DNA from: Algibacter lectus
GTDB taxonomy: Bacteria > Bacteroidota > Bacteroidia > Flavobacteriales > Flavobacteriaceae
Assembly: GCF_900112395.1 (NCBI RefSeq)
Contig: NZ_FOLN01000003.1
Coordinates: 1 to 64,000 of the forward strand
Length of the DNA: 64,000 bases
Direction of reading: 5' to 3'
Position 1 is the first letter of the stretch, and every line of letters starts with the position of its first letter. Under the pieces are notes generated by a model. That model had not been told where the DNA came from. It worked only from the letters and a program-made list of their open reading frames with translations, and did no database searches. Position numbers and translations under genes: made by a program. Shown piece by piece: positions 32,344 through 42,073 of this stretch.

Positions 32344-35300
32344 ATGAAACATACTATAAATCTCAAAATTATTAGATATTTATTAATATTTCTTTTTGTT
32401 AATTTATCGTTCTTTAATTGTAAAAATGTTGAACCAGATGATTCATTAGAAACAAACACTGAAAATCAACTATTTACTAAACTTCTATCAAAAGATACAG
32501 GTATAAATTTTATTAACGAACTTAATGAGACCATCGATGCCAATTACTTTCAATATAACTACATGTATATTGGAGGTGGGGTTGCAAGTGGAGATATAAA
32601 TAATGATGGTTTAATCGATTTATTTTTCACTTCAAATTCTAATGGTAATAAATTATACCTCAACAAAGGCAATTTTCAATTTGAAGATATTTCAAAACAA
32701 GCAGGAATTATACACAAAGAAGGTTTTGATACGGGCGTTACCTTTGTAGATGTTAATAGCGATGGCCTTTTAGATATATACGTTTCCCGTGGAGGTTGGA
32801 TTGATGAAGACAACAAGTTCGCCAACTTACTTTACGTTAACAATGGCGATTTAACTTTTACCGAAAAAGCAGAAGAACTTGGCTTAGCAGATAACAATAG
32901 AACCATTCATACTATTTTCTTCGATTATGATAATGATAATGATTTAGATGCTTATGTTTCTAACGCAGCCGATGTTGTAAACCGAAACCAAACTGAAGTT
33001 TTAGATTTAAAAACTATTCAAAAAGACCCTAAAACTATTCAACTTAAAAGTAGCGATAGGCTCTATAATAACGATGGTACCGGCCATTTTACAAACGTAA
33101 CAAAAAAAGCAGGTATACTACCAGAAATAGCCTTTGGGCTTAATCCACAAGTACTTGATTTAAATAATGATGGTTGGCTTGATATCTATGTAAATAACGA
33201 TTTCAATATGCCAGACTTTGTATATGTAAATAACGGTAATGGCACGTTTACAGAAAACAGAGAACATGTTGTAAAACACATGGCTTTTAATAGTATGGGC
33301 GGAGATGTTGCTGATATTAATAATGATGGCTATTTAGATTTGATGACGTTAGACATGAATCCAAAAGACTATATACGCTCTAAAACAACTATGGGAATGA
33401 CATCTATTAGTCAATTTGAAAAAATGACTAATAGTGGATATCACTACCAATACATGCATAATATGCTGCAACTTAATAATGGTAACGGCACCTTTAGCGA
33501 AATTTCTAAAATGGCCGATGTTGGTGATACCGACTGGAGTTGGGCATTATTAATGGCAGATTTTGATTTAGATGGATTAAATGATATTTATGTTACCAAC
33601 GGTGTTTTTAGAGATGTTATAGATAGAGATTCTAACAATAAAATACTAGAACAATTGAGGGCTAATGGAAGAAAGCCTACTAAAGAAGATTTTCTTAATT
33701 ATGCAAAAATGCTACCTCAACAAAAATTGGTTAACTACTTTTTTAAAAACAATGGCGATTTAACTTTCGAAGACACCTCTAATACTTGGGCAGATCAAAC
33801 CCCTACTTTCTCCAACGGAGCTGTATATGCCGATTTAGATAACGATGGTGATTTAGATATTGTTGTAAATAATATTAACGACGAAGCAACAATTTTAAAA
33901 AACAATGCTACCGATTTAAACAAAGGAAACTTCTTAAATATAACTTTTTCTGGTCCAGAAAAAAACAAGTTTGGCATAGGCGTAAAAGCTATTATACACA
34001 CAGAAAAAGATAAAAAAATAGTTAGACAACTTATAAATACTCGAGGCTTTTTATCTAGTGTTTCTAATAAGTTACACCTTGGCTTAGGGCATTTAAATAC
34101 TATTGAAAAAGTTGAAATACTTTGGCAAGATGGTAGAAGACAAGAATTGCAAAATGTAGCTTCCAACCAATCCTTAAAAATAAATTATAAGGATGCCAGC
34201 TTAAACTTAGAAACAGGGCTAGAAACACAAAAAACACTATTTAAAGCTATGGCATCAAATTACGGCCATAAAGACCCTTATTTTAATGATTATGAGAAAC
34301 AAGTACTTCTCCCTCATAAATTATCTCAAACAGGACCAGCACTAGCAAAAGGAGACATTAACGGCGATGGTAATGAAGATGTTTTTATAGGTGGTGGCCA
34401 CAACCAAGCAGGATACATATTAATGGGCCAGAATTCCGGGAGTTTTAAAAATGGGAACAATCACATTTTCACAAAAGACAAACACCAGGAAGATACTAGC
34501 GCTACGTTTTTTGATACTGATAATGATGGAGATTTAGACCTTTACGTTGTAAGTGGTAGTTATGAATTTGACAAAAACCCAAAAATGCTGCAAGACCGAT
34601 TGTATATTAACAATGGCACTGGCAAATTCACCAAATCTACTAATTTACCAGAAATTTACTCTGCGGGCTCTGTAGTAACCCCTTCAGATTATGACAATGA
34701 TGGTGATATAGATCTCTTTGTCGGAGGCCGTGTTATACCCGGGAAATATCCGTTTTTTCCAGAAAGTTATCTATTAATTAATGATAATGGTACGTTTACA
34801 AACGCTACAAAAACTCTTGCTCCAGAATTAGAAGTTATCGGTATGGTTACCGATGCTAATTGGTTTGATATTGATAAAGATGATGATTTAGATTTAATTG
34901 TAACTGGGGAATGGATGGGTATTGAAATATTTCTGAATACATCCGGAAAATTAGAAAAATCTGAGGCTTATAAATCACTTAACGACACAAAGGGATGGTG
35001 GAATAAACTTCTAATAACTGATATTGATAACGATGGAGATAACGATATTGTAGCTGGCAATTTGGGATTAAATTACAAATTTCATGCTTCCAAAGAAAAA
35101 CCATTTCATATTTACACTTCAGATTTTGATTATAATGGATCGCAAGACGTCTTTTTAGCAAAATATTATAAAGACAAACAAGTGCCTGTTAGAGGAAAAG
35201 GGTGTACAGCTCAACAAGTACCACATTTAAAATCTAAAATAAAAAGCTATCAAGATTTTGCAAATAGAGACCTTGAAGGTATTTTAGGTCCTGGCATAAA

Positions 35301-35697
35301 ATCGGCATTACACTATAAAGCAACTGAATTTAAATCTGGTATTTTTATTAATGAAGGAGATAATAACTTTACATTTTCGCCATTTTCAAACCAGGTACAA
35401 ACATTCCCAATAAATAGTATTTTATATGAAGATTTTGATAAAGATGGATCTAAAGATTTATTGCTTGCTGGAAATAATTACCAGTCTGAGGTTGAAACAA
35501 CACGCGCCGATGCAGGAACGGGAGCATTCTTAAAAGGTAATAATAAAGGTGGTTTCAATTATATATCACATCTTAAAACAGGCTTTTTTGTAGATAAAGA
35601 TATTAGAGATATGATTGTGGTAAAAACTGGAAATGAAAAGATTATTATAGTTGCCAACAATAATGATACACACAATTTATTTAAAGTTAACAACTAA
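32344..35697 (+). CDS. Large FG-GAP/VCBS repeat lipoprotein with ASPIC/UnbV domain
   Basis: A 1117-residue surface lipoprotein (lipobox FFNC, Cys26). It carries many FG-GAP/VCBS beta-propeller blades with calcium-binding DxNxDGxxD loops, for example DINNDGLIDLFFTSN, DYDNDNDLDAYVSN, DLDNDGDLDIVVNN, DTDNDGDLDLYVVSG and DYDNDGDIDLFVGG. At about residues 535-620 lies an ASPIC/UnbV domain (FGIGVKAIIHTEKDKKIVRQ, then LGHLNTIEKVEILWQDG). There are thus two propellers, one before and one after the UnbV domain. Such proteins occur beside susCD in Bacteroidota and are thought to bind extracellular ligands; the ligand is unknown. It follows susD by 115 bases, with a hairpin in between. Confidence 0.9.
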   Translation: MKHTINLKIIRYLLIFLFVNLSFFNCKNVEPDDSLETNTENQLFTKLLSKDTGINFINELNETIDANYFQYNYMYIGGGVASGDINNDGLIDLFFTSNSNGNKLYLNKGNFQFEDISKQAGIIHKEGFDTGVTFVDVNSDGLLDIYVSRGGWIDEDNKFANLLYVNNGDLTFTEKAEELGLADNNRTIHTIFFDYDNDNDLDAYVSNAADVVNRNQTEVLDLKTIQKDPKTIQLKSSDRLYNNDGTGHFTNVTKKAGILPEIAFGLNPQVLDLNNDGWLDIYVNNDFNMPDFVYVNNGNGTFTENREHVVKHMAFNSMGGDVADINNDGYLDLMTLDMNPKDYIRSKTTMGMTSISQFEKMTNSGYHYQYMHNMLQLNNGNGTFSEISKMADVGDTDWSWALLMADFDLDGLNDIYVTNGVFRDVIDRDSNNKILEQLRANGRKPTKEDFLNYAKMLPQQKLVNYFFKNNGDLTFEDTSNTWADQTPTFSNGAVYADLDNDGDLDIVVNNINDEATILKNNATDLNKGNFLNITFSGPEKNKFGIGVKAIIHTEKDKKIVRQLINTRGFLSSVSNKLHLGLGHLNTIEKVEILWQDGRRQELQNVASNQSLKINYKDASLNLETGLETQKTLFKAMASNYGHKDPYFNDYEKQVLLPHKLSQTGPALAKGDINGDGNEDVFIGGGHNQAGYILMGQNSGSFKNGNNHIFTKDKHQEDTSATFFDTDNDGDLDLYVVSGSYEFDKNPKMLQDRLYINNGTGKFTKSTNLPEIYSAGSVVTPSDYDNDGDIDLFVGGRVIPGKYPFFPESYLLINDNGTFTNATKTLAPELEVIGMVTDANWFDIDKDDDLDLIVTGEWMGIEIFLNTSGKLEKSEAYKSLNDTKGWWNKLLITDIDNDGDNDIVAGNLGLNYKFHASKEKPFHIYTSDFDYNGSQDVFLAKYYKDKQVPVRGKGCTAQQVPHLKSKIKSYQDFANRDLEGILGPGIKSALHYKATEFKSGIFINEGDNNFTFSPFSNQVQTFPINSILYEDFDKDGSKDLLLAGNNYQSEVETTRADAGTGAFLKGNNKGGFNYISHLKTGFFVDKDIRDMIVVKTGNEKIIIVANNNDTHNLFKVNN

Positions 35698-35703
35698 GCT
35701 TAA

Positions 35704-36723
35704 TTAAAAAACCTCCGTTACTTTTCTTACCACTGTTTCTGGAGTAATACTTCCCGCAGCTTCTTTGTAGTTTTCTGGATATTTATTACCGAAAATAGAA
35801 GTTGGTATTTCGGGAAATTCATCTTTATTAGCGACTAAAGCATAATCGTTAGGTTGATTAAATGGTGCAAAACCAGCAAACGGATGTGTTACACCCCAAA
35901 TAGTTATTGTTTTTACGCCCATCATGGCTGCCATATGCGCGTTTCCAGAATCCATGGCCAACATACCATCTAAATTAGAAATAAGGTCTAATTCTTCATT
36001 TAAATTAAGTTTTCCAGCAGCGTTTACAACATTATCAAAGCTGTTCTCAATAGCAGTAAGCGCTTCAATTTCTTGCTTACCTCCACCAAATAAAACAATT
36101 TGATAATCTTTAGAAAGAGCCTCAATAACTTGTTTCATTAAGTTTAGAGGATACATTTTACCTGCATGAGCAGCAAAAGGAGCAATACCTATTATTTTTT
36201 TAAAATTATGTCCCAAAAACACTTGCATTTCTGTGCTTAAAACGGCGCGTTCAGGAAAGGTTGGATTAGACAAATCTAAATTATAACCTAGTTTATTAAA
36301 AACATCAGCGTAACGTTGATGCGTGGTTTTTAGTTGCTGAAAATTTTCACCAGAAACCAAAGCTTTCTTCTCGGCTCTGCCTTTATCAATCTGTATAGTC
36401 TGCTTTCCGAAGAAAAATAATTTTAGAATTTGACTTCGTAAAACATTGTGCAAATCGGCAATGGCATCAATTTTAAAAACTTTTAATTCATTTGAAAGTT
36501 TCCAAAGCCCCAAAACACCTTTATGCCTCTTTTTTACTTCAGCCGGAAAAACGGTAACATTAGATAAATCTCGAAAAAATGGCGCAAAAAACTCTCGTGT
36601 TAAAACCGTAATTTTTACGTTTGGATAATTTTTAATTAAAGCACGTAAAACAGGCACCGTCATCGCCACGTCTCCCATAGCAGACAAGCGAATAACTAAT
36701 ATGTGTTGTTTTGGTTTAACCAT
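35704..36723 (-). CDS. Glycosyltransferase family 9 (heptosyltransferase-like)
   Basis: A 339-residue cytosolic enzyme of the ADP-heptose:LPS heptosyltransferase family (GT9, GT-B fold). Features: HILVIRLSAMGDVAMTVPVLRALIKNYP (the N-terminal R-x-S-A-x-G-D motif), KIIGIAPFAAHAGKMYPL, and the nucleotide-sugar site LDGMLAMDSGNAHMAAMMGVKTITIWGVTHP, where D-S-G-x-x-H is the GT9 signature. It probably adds a sugar to the lipopolysaccharide core. A terminator separates it from the upstream DUF4254 gene; the pair DUF4254/heptosyltransferase is recalled as frequent in flavobacteria. It converges with the UnbV lipoprotein gene, 6 bases apart. Confidence 0.92.
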   Translation of the reverse strand: MVKPKQHILVIRLSAMGDVAMTVPVLRALIKNYPNVKITVLTREFFAPFFRDLSNVTVFPAEVKKRHKGVLGLWKLSNELKVFKIDAIADLHNVLRSQILKLFFFGKQTIQIDKGRAEKKALVSGENFQQLKTTHQRYADVFNKLGYNLDLSNPTFPERAVLSTEMQVFLGHNFKKIIGIAPFAAHAGKMYPLNLMKQVIEALSKDYQIVLFGGGKQEIEALTAIENSFDNVVNAAGKLNLNEELDLISNLDGMLAMDSGNAHMAAMMGVKTITIWGVTHPFAGFAPFNQPNDYALVANKDEFPEIPTSIFGNKYPENYKEAAGSITPETVVRKVTEVF

Positions 36724-36740
36724 TTAATTTAAGCACTAAA

Positions 36741-36779
36741 AAAAACGGACTGAGCCAAAATAAAGCATCGTCCGTTTTT
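36741..36779 (-). terminator. Terminator after the DUF4254 gene
   Basis: On the minus strand AAAAACGGAC and GTCCGTTTTT pair across about 19 bases, and T residues continue past the stem. It lies 13 bases after the DUF4254 stop, upstream of the heptosyltransferase gene. Confidence 0.75.
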
Positions 36780-36792
36780 ATAATTTCACTAA

Positions 36793-37398
36793 TTATTTTT
36801 GCCCTCTTAATACAGGGTTTAATTCATCGTCGTTGTACATTTTCATTTGTTTGTACACCTTCATGTATTTATCACCTTTTTCAATATCGGCTAAAAGCGT
36901 ATCAATTGCTGTAGACAAATCTACACGTTGCTCTAACAAAATATCTAGTTTTGTTTGGCAAGCAGCTCTATGACTATCGGTAGCATCTGTACGTGTTGCC
37001 TCCTCATTCATATGGTATACTTTTAAAGCCAAAATCGATAAACGATCGACACCCCAAGCTGGACTTTCTGTATTGATAGTTGCACCTTCCTTAACCTCAA
37101 CATCCTTGTATTTCTCAAGAAAATAACTGTCGATATATTCTACCATATCCGTTCTATCTTGGTTTGATGCATCAATTTTACGCTTTAAAGTTAACGCTGC
37201 TACAGGATCTATTTGTGGGTCACGAATAATATCTTCATAATGCCATTGCACTGTATCAATCCAACATTTTCTGTATAGCAAATGCTCTAGTAAATCACTT
37301 TCCGCGTAAGCGTTAGTAAAAGGCTGATCGACTGTATTAATAATGTGGTATTTTGCAATAACCTCTTGAAAAATTTTATTAGCTTTAGTTGTAAACAT
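36793..37398 (-). CDS. DUF4254 domain protein
   Basis: A 201-residue soluble, mostly helical protein with no signal peptide. It matches my memory of DUF4254 (Bacteroidota): NLxHxLLYRKCWIDTVQWHYEDIIRDPQID-type stretch (residues 32-60), LKRKIDASNQDRTDMVEYID, and AWGVDRLSILALKVYHM. The family often lies beside heptosyltransferases and may be linked to lipopolysaccharide core sugars, but its activity is unknown. It is divergent from upp with a 72-base gap and followed by a terminator. Confidence 0.85.
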   Translation of the reverse strand: MFTTKANKIFQEVIAKYHIINTVDQPFTNAYAESDLLEHLLYRKCWIDTVQWHYEDIIRDPQIDPVAALTLKRKIDASNQDRTDMVEYIDSYFLEKYKDVEVKEGATINTESPAWGVDRLSILALKVYHMNEEATRTDATDSHRAACQTKLDILLEQRVDLSTAIDTLLADIEKGDKYMKVYKQMKMYNDDELNPVLRGQK

Positions 37399-37470
37399 AT
37401 TGTATAAATTTTAAAGTACAAATATACTTGATATTTACTTAACTTTACTGTTAGAAACTCGAACAACATC

Positions 37471-38130
37471 ATGCATATTCATCATTTATCTGAACAAAAC
37501 TCCGTACTCAACACGTTTCTTTCTGAAATGAGAAACATTGACATTCAAAAAGACAGTATGCGTTTCCGTAGAAATATTGAGCGTATAGGTGAAATTTTAG
37601 GTTATGAAATGAGCAAATCTTTCAATTTTAAAGTCGCTACAATACAAACACCTTTGGGAGATTGTGTTATTAATGAAATTGATAATAACATTGTGCTCTG
37701 TTCTATTTTAAGAGCGGGCGTACCTTTACACAACGGCTTGCTAAATTATTTTGACACTGCCGAAAACGCCTTTATTTCAGCTTACCGACACCATAAACAT
37801 GAGCCGGAAAGTTTTGAAATTATAGTAGAATATTTAGCGTGCCCAAGCTTAGAAAACAAAACACTAATTCTTGCAGATCCCATGTTGGCAACAGGGCAAT
37901 CTATGCTTGCTACTTTTGAGGCTTTACAACCATTTGGAACACCAAAAGAAGTACATTTAGCTTGTATAATTGGCGCACAAGAAGGTGTCGATTTTGTTGA
38001 AAACCATTTTGACAAAAACACTCATTTATGGATTGCTGCAATTGACGAAAAGCTGAATAATAAAGGCTACATTATACCTGGACTTGGTGATGCTGGCGAT
38101 TTAGCTTTTGGAGAAAAACTACAGCAATAG
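37471..38130 (+). CDS. upp: Uracil phosphoribosyltransferase
   Basis: A 219-residue pyrimidine-salvage enzyme that makes UMP from uracil and PRPP. Visible motifs: CSILRAGVPLHNGLLNYF (substrate loop), the PRPP-binding loop TLILADPMLATGQSMLATFEAL, and the C-terminal uracil-binding GYIIPGLGDAGDLAFG, where G-D-A-G-D is diagnostic. Length is normal for the family. Its 3' end overlaps the convergent DUF6427-like membrane gene by 12 bases. Confidence 0.95.
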   Translation: MHIHHLSEQNSVLNTFLSEMRNIDIQKDSMRFRRNIERIGEILGYEMSKSFNFKVATIQTPLGDCVINEIDNNIVLCSILRAGVPLHNGLLNYFDTAENAFISAYRHHKHEPESFEIIVEYLACPSLENKTLILADPMLATGQSMLATFEALQPFGTPKEVHLACIIGAQEGVDFVENHFDKNTHLWIAAIDEKLNNKGYIIPGLGDAGDLAFGEKLQQ

Positions 38131-39042
38131 CAGTACAAAAGGTAAAATAAATAAAACAGCAAGGAATATTTCCCTAAACCATTTGTCTTCTATAATCTCG
38201 ATGTAATTGGTAATAATTATAGTCAACGGAGCAAAAACAAACAAGAATTCGCTACCATCTTTTACCGGTGCCAATATTACAATTACACCAGCTATTATTG
38301 CAGAAACTAAAATAGATTTAAAGGAAACTCTAAATGCTTTTTTCTTTTCTTTAATACTGTTTATGTAATACAGAGACGACCAAATACCAAAAGACAATAG
38401 AATGGTTATAGCAACAATATATGCAGCTGAATTATAACTATTAAAGTTTAAACTTATTTCTGGCAAGCTCTTAAACGTATCGAAAAAACTATCGTAAAGC
38501 ATAATAGAAATGCCCGAAGTAATAATAAAAACCGTTGCTGCTCCAATAAACGGAATTACCCAATGGTTTATTTTTATATCATTGTAAAACGCTAAAGACA
38601 CTAAAATTAATAGAAAAAACAAGATGGCCCAAAAGTAAAATAAAGCAGCTATAGCAAACCAAAATGAGGCATCAAATAATTTTTTATTCACCTCAATTTG
38701 AGAGCGTAAGCTTATTACACGTCGCAAACCCAACAATACAAAAAAGTTAGAAAACAGAATATTAATATTACTTGTAGTTTGTGTTAATGTGAATAAAAAC
38801 AAGCTAAATAACAAGATTTCGTAGTTACTTTTTCTGCTTAAACTGTTTTTACTAACTATAAAATTAACAAGTAAAATAGAAGCATAACATACACAAAACA
38901 GCCCCAGTTCTTCTAAGATAAAAAGCGCTGTGAAGTGTTCGGTTGGCAAACCTAATCTTCCCACAACAAATGCCAATAACGTAATGAAAAATACGATAAT
39001 GAAATTTATTGGTTGAGATTTACTAAAAATACTTGTAATCAT
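38119..39042 (-). CDS. Polytopic membrane protein (DUF6427-like)
   Basis: A 307-residue membrane protein with about nine or ten hydrophobic helices and short loops, and no enzyme motif. It begins MITSIFSKSQPINFIIVFFI, an opening I recall from the flavobacterial family DUF6427, encoded between upp and purD as here. Function unknown. The 3' end overlaps upp by 12 bases, convergent. The start at 39042 lies inside the promoter region of the divergent small gene, whose -33 element is upstream of this ATG. Confidence 0.72.
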   Translation of the reverse strand: MITSIFSKSQPINFIIVFFITLLAFVVGRLGLPTEHFTALFILEELGLFCVCYASILLVNFIVSKNSLSRKSNYEILLFSLFLFTLTQTTSNINILFSNFFVLLGLRRVISLRSQIEVNKKLFDASFWFAIAALFYFWAILFFLLILVSLAFYNDIKINHWVIPFIGAATVFIITSGISIMLYDSFFDTFKSLPEISLNFNSYNSAAYIVAITILLSFGIWSSLYYINSIKEKKKAFRVSFKSILVSAIIAGVIVILAPVKDGSEFLFVFAPLTIIITNYIEIIEDKWFREIFLAVLFILPFVLLLL

Positions 39043-39062
39043 TAACTCTTTTTGTATTTTTG
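39032..39062 (+). promoter_or_regulatory. Promoter of the DUF6341-like gene
   Basis: CTTG (39032-39035) and TATTTTTG (39055-39062) are separated by 19 bases, close to the TTTG/TAnnTTTG consensus, 51 bases before the ATG at 39114. It overlaps the start of the divergent membrane gene. Confidence 0.65.
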
Positions 39063-39113
39063 CTACGTAAATACACTAACAATCTAACCAAGTTAGAAAA
39101 TAATATACCACAC

Positions 39114-39341
39114 ATGAAAGATTTCTTTTACGCAATACAGGATTTATTTGTTAATGTTCTTTTAACTCCTATGGATGCTTTAAAAGCTTTAGAACTTGAA
39201 AACTGGTTCGCAGCAAGTACTATTTCTTGGATTTTTGTAATCATTGGCTTTGCAGCTATGGTTTACTGGATGTTACAATTAAAAAGCTTTAGCGATAATA
39301 ATGAGGAAGATAAAAGTATCTCTGCTCATTCTTACCTATAA
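39114..39341 (+). CDS. Small membrane protein (DUF6341-like), 75 aa
   Basis: A 75-residue protein with an N-terminal amphipathic stretch (MKDFFYAIQDLFVNVLLTPMDAL), one clear membrane helix (about residues 36-54, ISWIFVIIGFAAMVYWMLQL) and an acidic tail. I recall a uracil phosphoribosyltransferase-neighbour family in flavobacteria named DUF6341. Function unknown. ATG 39114 is preferred to an upstream in-frame start at 39060, which lies within the promoter-like element. The 3' end overlaps purD by 6 bases, convergent. Confidence 0.78.
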   Translation: MKDFFYAIQDLFVNVLLTPMDALKALELENWFAASTISWIFVIIGFAAMVYWMLQLKSFSDNNEEDKSISAHSYL

Positions 39342-40607
39342 ATCGAATCCAATATCTTTACGATAATTCATCTTATCAAAATGTAGTTTATCTATATTTT
39401 GGTAAGATTTTTTTATGGCCTCTTGGTACGTATCTCCATACGATGTAATAGCCATAACACGTCCACCAGAAGTTACAATTTTACCATCTTGAAGTTGTGC
39501 CCCTGCATGAAAAGCGATAGAATCTTCAATAGTATCAACACCAATAATTTCCTTACCCTTCTCATAAGCTTCTGGATACCCACCAGATACTAACATAATA
39601 GTTGTTGCAGCACGCTCGTCTATTTCAATGTTAATAGTATCTAAAGTACCGTTTGCCATAGCTTGTAGAATTTCAACAAAATCATTCTTTAATCTAGGTA
39701 AAACAACTTCCGTTTCCGGATCCCCCATACGCACGTTATATTCAATAACTTTTGGGTCGTCACCAACTTTTATTAAGCCGATAAATACAAAACCTACATA
39801 TGGTAAGTTATCTTTTTTAAAGCCATCAATTGTTGGTTTTACAATACGTTCCTCTATTTTGCTTAAAAACTCATCGGTAGCAAACGGTACCGGAGACACT
39901 GCTCCCATACCACCAGTATTTAAACCAGTATCCCCTTCACCAATACGTTTATAATCTTTAGCCGTTGGTAAAATTTTATAGTTTTCACCATCAGTTAACA
40001 CAAAACAGCTTAATTCTATACCGTCTAAAAATTCTTCGATAACCACTTTATTACTAGCTTGGCCAAATTTAGCATCAACCAACATACTTTTTAGCTCGGC
40101 TTTAGCTTCATTTAAATCATTAAGAATAACAACACCTTTTCCTGCAGCCAATCCGTCTGCTTTTAATACGTACGGCGCGTTTAACGTTTCTAGAAAATCA
40201 TAACCTTTTTCAACAGTTTCTTTTGTAAAACTCTCGTAAGCTGCCGTTGGAATGTTGTGGCGGTATAAAAATTCTTTTGCAAATTCTTTACTTCCCTCTA
40301 ATTCTGCTGCTACTTTTTGCGGCCCAATTACAGACACGTGCTTTATAGCATCATCATTCAAGAAAAAATCGTGAACACCTTGTACTAAAGGATCTTCAGG
40401 ACCAACAACAACCATATCGATTTGTTTCTCTAACACTAATTCTTTAATCGCATCAAAATCGGTAACACCAATATTTACATTAGTTGCTACATTTGCCGTA
40501 CCTGAATTTCCAGGAGCTACAAAAAGCTTATTACATAAAGGACTTTGAGCTATTTTCCAAGTAAATGTGTGTTCTCTTCCGCCTGAACCAAGAATTAATA
40601 TGTTCAT
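39336..40607 (-). CDS. purD: Phosphoribosylamine--glycine ligase
   Basis: A 423-residue enzyme for the second step of purine synthesis, joining phosphoribosylamine and glycine with ATP. Domains in order: N domain starting MNILILGSGGREHTFTWKIA, ATP-grasp domain (about 105-310, with YVLKADGLAAGKGVVI and VIEYNVRMGDPETEVVLPRL, the PurD signature R-x-G-D-P-E), and the C domain with MLVSGGYPEAYEKG. Length is standard. It stands alone on the minus strand; the 155-base gap upstream holds a hairpin repeat. Confidence 0.97.
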   Translation of the reverse strand: MNILILGSGGREHTFTWKIAQSPLCNKLFVAPGNSGTANVATNVNIGVTDFDAIKELVLEKQIDMVVVGPEDPLVQGVHDFFLNDDAIKHVSVIGPQKVAAELEGSKEFAKEFLYRHNIPTAAYESFTKETVEKGYDFLETLNAPYVLKADGLAAGKGVVILNDLNEAKAELKSMLVDAKFGQASNKVVIEEFLDGIELSCFVLTDGENYKILPTAKDYKRIGEGDTGLNTGGMGAVSPVPFATDEFLSKIEERIVKPTIDGFKKDNLPYVGFVFIGLIKVGDDPKVIEYNVRMGDPETEVVLPRLKNDFVEILQAMANGTLDTINIEIDERAATTIMLVSGGYPEAYEKGKEIIGVDTIEDSIAFHAGAQLQDGKIVTSGGRVMAITSYGDTYQEAIKKSYQNIDKLHFDKMNYRKDIGFDL

Positions 40608-40627
40608 TATTTTTAATGTTTTTCTAC

Positions 40628-40643
40628 TTCCGTTTACACGGAA
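40628..40643 (+). repeat. Short hairpin repeat (TTCCGT/ACGGAA)
   Basis: TTCCGT-TTAC-ACGGAA: a perfect 6-bp stem in the purD/ligase gap. It is a diverged relative of the hairpin at 16446-16465 (TTCCGC/GCGGAA). Confidence 0.45.
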
Positions 40644-40762
40644 ATAACAAATTATTGATTATTGTTTTTTCGTAATTTTCGAAAGACAAAAATAAAACTA
40701 ATGCCACGAAAACACGAATATTTTTTATTTACTTTACAAAAACTATTTTACTTACTTTTATT

Positions 40763-42073
40763 TTGAAATTATTCAACTTGTCTTTAAAATTAAAAGGCTT
40801 CCCGATAAAGGAAGCTCAAGCCTTTTTGAAAACGATTAAAAAAAAGCAGGAATTAGATTTTGATGCATATCTTGAAACATCAAAACAAGTTATTGTTAAC
40901 CATCATTTAAAACATAATCCGTTTTATAGAGACTTAGCAAAACATGCAGATGTGAATGACTGGGACACATTACCAGTTATGACCAAATATGACTTACAGC
41001 AACCTTTAGAACAAAGGCTTTCTAATTGTTTTTCAACTAAAAACATTTTTATCAATAAAACTTCAGGCTCCTCGGGCACACCCTTTGTTTTTGCTAAAGA
41101 TAAATTTTGCCATGCTTTAATTTGGTCTAATTTTATGGATAGATATAGTTGGTTTAATTTAGATTTAAACCGCTCTAAACAGGCAAGGTTTTATGGTATT
41201 CCGTTAGATAAAAAGGGCTACTACAAAGAGCGTATTAAAGACGAATTAAGTAATCGATTTCGGTTTTCGGTTTTCGATTTAAGCGATGAGCAACTAGCAA
41301 AGAATGTAGAAAAATTCAGAAACACATCTTTCGATTATATTAATGGCTATACAAGTTCTATTGTTCAATTTGCTAAATATTTAGAACAAGAGCATATTGT
41401 ATTGAAAACTATTTGTCCATCATTAAAAGCTTGCATTGTTACTTCTGAAATGCTTTTTACTACAGACAAAACCCTTTTAGAAAAACAACTTGGCATTCCC
41501 GTTATTAACGAATATGGTGCTGCAGAACTTGGTTTAATTGCTTTCCAAAACCAAAAAGACGAATGGATTGTAAATACCGAAGATTTATTTATTGAAATTC
41601 TAGACGACAAGAACAATGCTCTACCTTACGGCGAAGAAGGACGCGTTGTTATTACGTCGCTTTACAATAAAGCACATGCCTTTATTCGATACGATTTAGG
41701 CGATATTGGTATGCTATCTAATATAAGTACACCGCAAAAACCCATACTTAAAAAATTAATAGGACGAACTAGCGATTTAGTTAAACTCCCTAGCGGAAAA
41801 AAAGCTGCGGGACTTACATTTTACTACGTTACAAAAACCATTATGGAAAACTCCGGTAACGTAAAAGAGTTTATTATTGAGCAACTGAAATTAGATACTT
41901 TTAAAATTAGTTATGTTAGTAAAACATCTTTAACAGAAAAGCATACTACTGAAATCAAAAAGGCCATTTCGAAATATTTAGAACCAAACCTTGTTGTAAA
42001 TTTTGAAAGAAAAGAAAAACTAACACGTTCTAAAAGCGGAAAACTAAAGCAATTTAGCTCTTATTTAGCTTAA
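40763..42073 (+). CDS. CapK-like adenylate-forming protein (phenylacetate-CoA ligase family)
   Basis: A 436-residue protein related to phenylacetate-CoA ligases and the capsule protein CapK. Features: P-loop-like INKTSGSSGTPFVFAKD (about residues 95-111) that binds ATP, the second adenylation motif PVINEYGAAELGLIAF, IRYDLGDIGML, and a C-terminal small domain ending LTRSKSGKLKQF with the final catalytic Lys. It activates a carboxylic acid as adenylate or CoA ester; relatives in polysaccharide loci are thought to modify sugars. The start is TTG at 40763. It converges with the GT2 gene and overlaps it by 20 bases, so it is the plus-strand boundary of the glycan locus. Confidence 0.88.
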   Translation: MKLFNLSLKLKGFPIKEAQAFLKTIKKKQELDFDAYLETSKQVIVNHHLKHNPFYRDLAKHADVNDWDTLPVMTKYDLQQPLEQRLSNCFSTKNIFINKTSGSSGTPFVFAKDKFCHALIWSNFMDRYSWFNLDLNRSKQARFYGIPLDKKGYYKERIKDELSNRFRFSVFDLSDEQLAKNVEKFRNTSFDYINGYTSSIVQFAKYLEQEHIVLKTICPSLKACIVTSEMLFTTDKTLLEKQLGIPVINEYGAAELGLIAFQNQKDEWIVNTEDLFIEILDDKNNALPYGEEGRVVITSLYNKAHAFIRYDLGDIGMLSNISTPQKPILKKLIGRTSDLVKLPSGKKAAGLTFYYVTKTIMENSGNVKEFIIEQLKLDTFKISYVSKTSLTEKHTTEIKKAISKYLEPNLVVNFERKEKLTRSKSGKLKQFSSYLA

